DNA of 8,688 nucleotides from DATFLL01 sp035267785 (GTDB lineage: Bacteria; Pseudomonadota; Gammaproteobacteria; DATFLL01). Positions 6,429 to 8,688 of the stretch are shown here, in pieces. The position numbers and the translations under genes are program-made. How positions within the stretch are numbered: position 1 is the stretch's first letter; each line of letters opens with the position of its first letter. The notes beneath the pieces are model-generated. The model was given only the letters and a program-made list of their open reading frames with translations, was not told the DNA's origin and did not search any database. The DNA lies in the NCBI GenBank assembly GCA_035267785.1, contig DATFLL010000077.1, positions 1-8,688 of the forward strand, given 5' to 3'.

Positions 6429-6566
6429 GGACCGGGCGGCACGCTCGGCCGCGCTATCTGTTCGCACTCGCTGGACCGAATCGGTTGCGTGCCGCGCTCC
6501 GGCAATACGGTATTCGTAGGCACGGCCGCGGTCGCTTCGATTGAAGCGGGCATTGAAGGGGATCTC

Positions 6567-6929
6567 ATGGAAACCACCGTCAGCGTGAACAATCGTCCCA
6601 TGTCCGTGCGCTTGAGCGCCGCGGCCGAGCGTGCCCTGCGCGGCGAATCGGCACCGCTCGTCGCCGAGATGGAGCTGTATTTCAGTTGCCTGATCCGCAA
6701 GCAGGTGCGATTTCACCGCGGCGAGCAGCCCGACGACGCCGTTGCGGTGGCCGAGGGCTTGTACGTGCGCTTTCGCCCCGTCATGACCCGCGGCTGCTCG
6801 GTCGCCGAGGGCGGTGAGGCGCCGCCCCTGACCGATTTTCCCATCGCCCGACCCGAGGCCTATGTGCCGCACTGGCTGCGCATCGACTACCGCGCGGGCG
6901 AGTGGGCCGGGGAGTTCGGGTTCGCATGA
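6567..6929 (+). CDS. Conserved-looking hypothetical protein, 120 residues, coupled to tsaC
   Basis: I do not recognise this family. The 120-residue product has no signal peptide, membrane span or zinc-ligand cluster. It has a short N-terminal segment, an amphipathic helix-like part (about 16-36), a distinctive patch MELYFSCLIRKQVRF (35-49), YVRFRPV (66-72), a Pro-rich stretch (about 84-96) and a Trp-bearing C-terminus (HWLRIDYRAGEWAGEFGF, 102-119). The only cysteines are C41 and C77. GAAGGGGA at 6555-6562, just before the ATG, fixes the start. An upstream GTG at 6489 lacks such a site and is rejected. Its TGA overlaps the tsaC ATG (6926-6929), so the two are translated together. The reading frame, ribosome-binding site, coupling and codon use like its neighbours make it a real gene. 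A role linked to tsaC or topA is only a guess from position. Confidence 0.8.
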   Translation: METTVSVNNRPMSVRLSAAAERALRGESAPLVAEMELYFSCLIRKQVRFHRGEQPDDAVAVAEGLYVRFRPVMTRGCSVAEGGEAPPLTDFPIARPEAYVPHWLRIDYRAGEWAGEFGFA

Positions 6930-7519
6930 ACGAGACGGTGGACCAGATGCCCACGTTGGCGCCAGCCGTCGCCCGTGCGGTCGAGCAGGCGGCCGAGGTG
7001 CTGCGTTCCGGTGGCGTGGTCGGCTACCCCACGGAGGCGGTGTATGGCCTGGGCTGCGACCCCATGCGCGAGGCGTCGGTGCAGCGCACCCTCGACCTCA
7101 AGGGGCGTGCACGCGCGCAGGGCGTGATCCTGATCGCCGCCGACTTCAAGCAGATCGAATCCTTCATCGATGTCGACACCGCGACCGCCGAGCGCCTGCG
7201 CGCGAGTTGGCCGGGCCCGGTTACCTGGGTGGCCCCAGCCCGCCCCGAAGTCCCCGAGTGGATCCGCGGCGAGCACACCGGTGTCGCGGTGCGCGTGACC
7301 GACCACCCCCCGTCGGCCGCCCTGTGTCGGGCCTTCGGCGGCGCGCTGGTGTCCACCAGCGCCAACCGCAGCGGCGAGCCGCCGGCGCGCAGCGCCGCGG
7401 AAGTGGCCGCTGCCTTCGGCGACGGTGTGGACTTTATAGTTGACGCACCCCTCGGCGGGCGCGAGCGTCCCAGCGCGATCCGCGATGCCGCCACGGGACG
7501 CGTACTACGCCCGGCTTGA
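6926..7519 (+). CDS. tsaC: Threonylcarbamoyl-AMP synthase (YrdC/Sua5 family)
   Basis: TsaC makes threonylcarbamoyl-AMP from threonine, bicarbonate and ATP, the first step of the t6A modification at position 37 of ANN-decoding tRNAs. TsaB, TsaD and TsaE then transfer the group. The 197-residue protein is the short bacterial form (E. coli about 190) without the Sua5 C-terminal domain. Motifs visible are YPTEAVYGLGCDP (34-46), the basic loop DLKGRARAQG (57-66), ILIAAD (68-73), WPGPVTWV (95-102), VAVRV (120-124), STSANRSGEPP (143-153) and RPSAIRD (181-187). It starts at the ATG that overlaps the preceding gene's stop. A second in-frame ATG at 6947 would shorten it by seven residues and cannot be excluded. 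It probably shares a transcript with the 120-residue gene and hemF. Confidence 0.96.
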   Translation: MNETVDQMPTLAPAVARAVEQAAEVLRSGGVVGYPTEAVYGLGCDPMREASVQRTLDLKGRARAQGVILIAADFKQIESFIDVDTATAERLRASWPGPVTWVAPARPEVPEWIRGEHTGVAVRVTDHPPSAALCRAFGGALVSTSANRSGEPPARSAAEVAAAFGDGVDFIVDAPLGGRERPSAIRDAATGRVLRPA

Positions 7520-7531
7520 ACGAACAGCTAC

Positions 7532-7537
7532 AGGAAA
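7532..7537 (+). promoter_or_regulatory. Ribosome-binding site that decides the hemF start
   Basis: AGGAAA lies 8 bases before the GTG at 7546. It is the best Shine-Dalgarno match in the tsaC-hemF gap and supports GTG 7546 over the TTG at 7516 that overlaps the tsaC stop. Confidence 0.55.
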
Positions 7538-7545
7538 TCGAGATT

Positions 7546-8463
7546 GTGAGCCAACCCGACGTCAACGCCGTCAAGACGTACCTGCTGGACCTGCAAGACG
7601 GCATCTGCTCCGCCCTGGAGGCCGAGGACGGTCAGGCCTCCTTTGCCGAAGACGCCTGGGAGCGCGAGTCCGGGGGCGGCGGCGGGCGTTCGCGGGTCAT
7701 GGCCGGCGGCGCGGTCTTCGAGCAGGCGGGGATCAACTTCTCGCACGTGCATGGACCGGGCCTGCCCGCCTCGGCCACGGCCCACCGCCCGGAGCTCGCC
7801 GGGCGCGGTTTCGAGGCCCTGGGCGTGTCGCTGGTTATCCATCCGCACAATCCGTACGTGCCGACCTCGCACGCCAACGTGCGCTTTTTCATTGCGGAAA
7901 AACCCGATGCCGATCCGGTATGGTGGTTCGGCGGCGGTTTCGACCTGACGCCCTATTACGCCGAGGAAGAAGACGTCGTGCACTGGCACCGCACGGCGAA
8001 GGCAGCCTGCGATCCGTTCGGTGAGGATGTCTACCAGCGCTACAAGCAGTGGTGCGACGAGTACTTCTTCATCAAGCACCGCGACGAGCCTCGCGGTATC
8101 GGCGGGTTGTTCTTCGACGACCTGAACGAATGGGGCTTCGAGCGCTGCTTCGAGTTCATGCGCAGCGTGGGCGATCATTACCTGCCGGCCTACGTGCCGA
8201 TCGTCCAGCGCCGGCGCGAGATCGAATACGGCGAGCGCGAGCGAGACTTCCAGCTCTACCGCCGCGGCCGCTACGTGGAGTTCAACCTGGTCTACGATCG
8301 CGGGACGCTGTTCGGATTACAGACCGGCGGGCGTACCGAGTCCATCCTCATGTCCCTGCCGCCGTTGGTGAAGTGGCGCTACAACTGGTCGCCCGAGCCC
8401 GGCACCCCCGAGGCTCGCCTGTACGACCATTTCCTGAAACCCAAGGATTGGCTCGCAGGTTAG
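7546..8463 (+). CDS. hemF: Oxygen-dependent coproporphyrinogen III oxidase
   Basis: HemF uses O2 to decarboxylate two propionate side chains of coproporphyrinogen III, giving protoporphyrinogen IX in aerobic haem synthesis; it is cytosolic and cofactor-free. From GTG 7546 it has 305 residues, against 299 in E. coli, and begins SQPDVNAVKTYLLDLQD, matching the family start. Conserved blocks are the glycine-rich ESGGGGGRSRV (41-51), FEQAGINFSHVHG (58-70), PASATAHRPELAGR (74-87), HPHNPYVPTSHANVRFF (99-115, with His109 at the E. coli His106 position), WWFGGGFDLTPYY (126-138), RGIGGLFFDDLN (183-194), QLYRRGRYVEFNLV (236-249) and GLQTGGRTESILMSLPP (257-273). A TTG start at 7516 would add ten non-conserved residues. 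No terminator is visible after the stop, which overlaps the stop of the facing gene by 4 bases. HemF implies aerobic or facultative growth. Confidence 0.97.
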   Translation: MSQPDVNAVKTYLLDLQDGICSALEAEDGQASFAEDAWERESGGGGGRSRVMAGGAVFEQAGINFSHVHGPGLPASATAHRPELAGRGFEALGVSLVIHPHNPYVPTSHANVRFFIAEKPDADPVWWFGGGFDLTPYYAEEEDVVHWHRTAKAACDPFGEDVYQRYKQWCDEYFFIKHRDEPRGIGGLFFDDLNEWGFERCFEFMRSVGDHYLPAYVPIVQRRREIEYGERERDFQLYRRGRYVEFNLVYDRGTLFGLQTGGRTESILMSLPPLVKWRYNWSPEPGTPEARLYDHFLKPKDWLAG

Positions 8464-8688
8464 GCGCCGAGCAGGCCCGGCAGGCCGGCGAGATCCTTCA
8501 GCTCCGCCGCCGGTCCGTCCGGCAGGCGCTCGCGCGGCTGGTCAAACCGGTTCACCCAGACGACCCGAAAGCCGAAGCTGGCCGCACCGGCCGCATCCCA
8601 CGCATTGGAAGACATGAAGGCGATGCGCTCGCGCGCGACGCCGAGGCGATCGACGGCCAATTGGTAGACGCGCGGGTCGGGCTTGTAG
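8460..8688 (-). CDS. Haloacid dehalogenase type II family, C-terminal part (runs off the right edge)
   Basis: This is the last 75 or so residues of a HAD-superfamily hydrolase, read leftwards. It has YKPDPRVYQLAVDRLGV, followed by FMSSNAWDAAGAASFGF and VVWVNRFDQPRERLP, then a short tail ending GLLGA. The KPDPRVY lysine (HAD motif III) and the SSNAWDAAGA loop with its aspartate (motif IV) are typical of (S)-2-haloacid dehalogenases, which hydrolyse L-2-haloalkanoic acids to D-2-hydroxy acids. The nucleophile Asp and cap domain lie beyond the edge, so substrate cannot be judged; many such genes are annotated by homology only. Its TAA (8460-8462) overlaps the hemF TAG. It does not belong to the hemF transcript. 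Confidence 0.9.
   Translation of the reverse strand, partial: YKPDPRVYQLAVDRLGVARERIAFMSSNAWDAAGAASFGFRVVWVNRFDQPRERLPDGPAAELKDLAGLPGLLGA

Noticed and set aside
6436..6452. A possible terminator just after topA (GCGGC with GCCGC)
   Set aside because: It has only five pairs, a 7-base loop and no T-run, so it is not distinguishable from chance in this GC-rich stretch.
6485..6516. A possible promoter before the 120-residue gene (TTGCGT, TACGGT), with the palindrome AATACGGTATT at 6504-6514
   Set aside because: The -10 match is poor and the spacing is 15. The palindrome is real, but nothing else ties it to regulation.
4080..6872. A 930-codon open frame on the minus strand across topA
   Set aside because: It lies opposite unmistakable topA. 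Its product is a repetitive Leu/Gly/Arg/His/Asp-rich string with no domain I recognise. Long antisense frames are expected in GC-rich genes with strong codon bias.
7528..8178. A 216-codon open frame on the minus strand across hemF
   Set aside because: It is antisense to the highly conserved HemF sequence and shows no independent features.

Overview
The window is an ordinary chromosomal housekeeping segment from a GC-rich gammaproteobacterium. The gene order resembles the fmt-def // LysM gene-dprA-smg-topA-(small gene)-tsaC-hemF neighbourhood known from gammaproteobacteria. E. coli has fmt-def // dprA-smg-yrdD-tsaC-aroE, and Pseudomonas has fmt-def-PA0020-dprA-tsaC-(qor)-hemF. HemF and Smg look close to their gammaproteobacterial forms. 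I infer a Chromatiales/Ectothiorhodospiraceae-type or related lineage, but the sequence cannot fix the genus. I see no insertion sequence, prophage, CRISPR array, tRNA or rRNA, and no base-composition island.

Layout. Positions 1-853, minus strand: the 5' part of fmt (cut by the window edge) and complete def upstream of it. These are the initiator-tRNA formylation and N-terminal deformylation pair. Positions 854-1002: a short AT-rich divergent promoter region with an 11-bp palindrome that supplies a possible -10 box on both strands. Positions 1003-2190, plus strand: a LysM lipoprotein resembling TsaP, the type IV pilus secretin-associated protein. Positions 2191-2415: a gene-free, hairpin-rich leader. 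Positions 2416-4067: dprA and smg, overlapping by 4 bases. Positions 4092-4120: a strong intrinsic terminator only 13 bases before topA. Positions 4134-6428: topA, with four C-terminal Cys4 zinc ribbons. Positions 6567-7519: a 120-residue protein I cannot assign, overlapping tsaC by 4 bases. Positions 7546-8463: hemF, which converges on and overlaps by 4 bases the end of a haloacid-dehalogenase-type gene running in from the right edge (8460-8688, minus).

Functionally the segment combines translation initiation and maturation (fmt, def), tRNA t6A modification (tsaC), DNA uptake and recombination (dprA, with the LysM/pilus protein beside it), DNA topology (topA) and aerobic haem synthesis (hemF). 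I see no clear novel multi-gene system. The points most worth a second look are the terminator placed directly in front of topA, the structured leader of dprA, the shared palindrome between def and the LysM gene, and the unassigned 120-residue protein coupled to tsaC.
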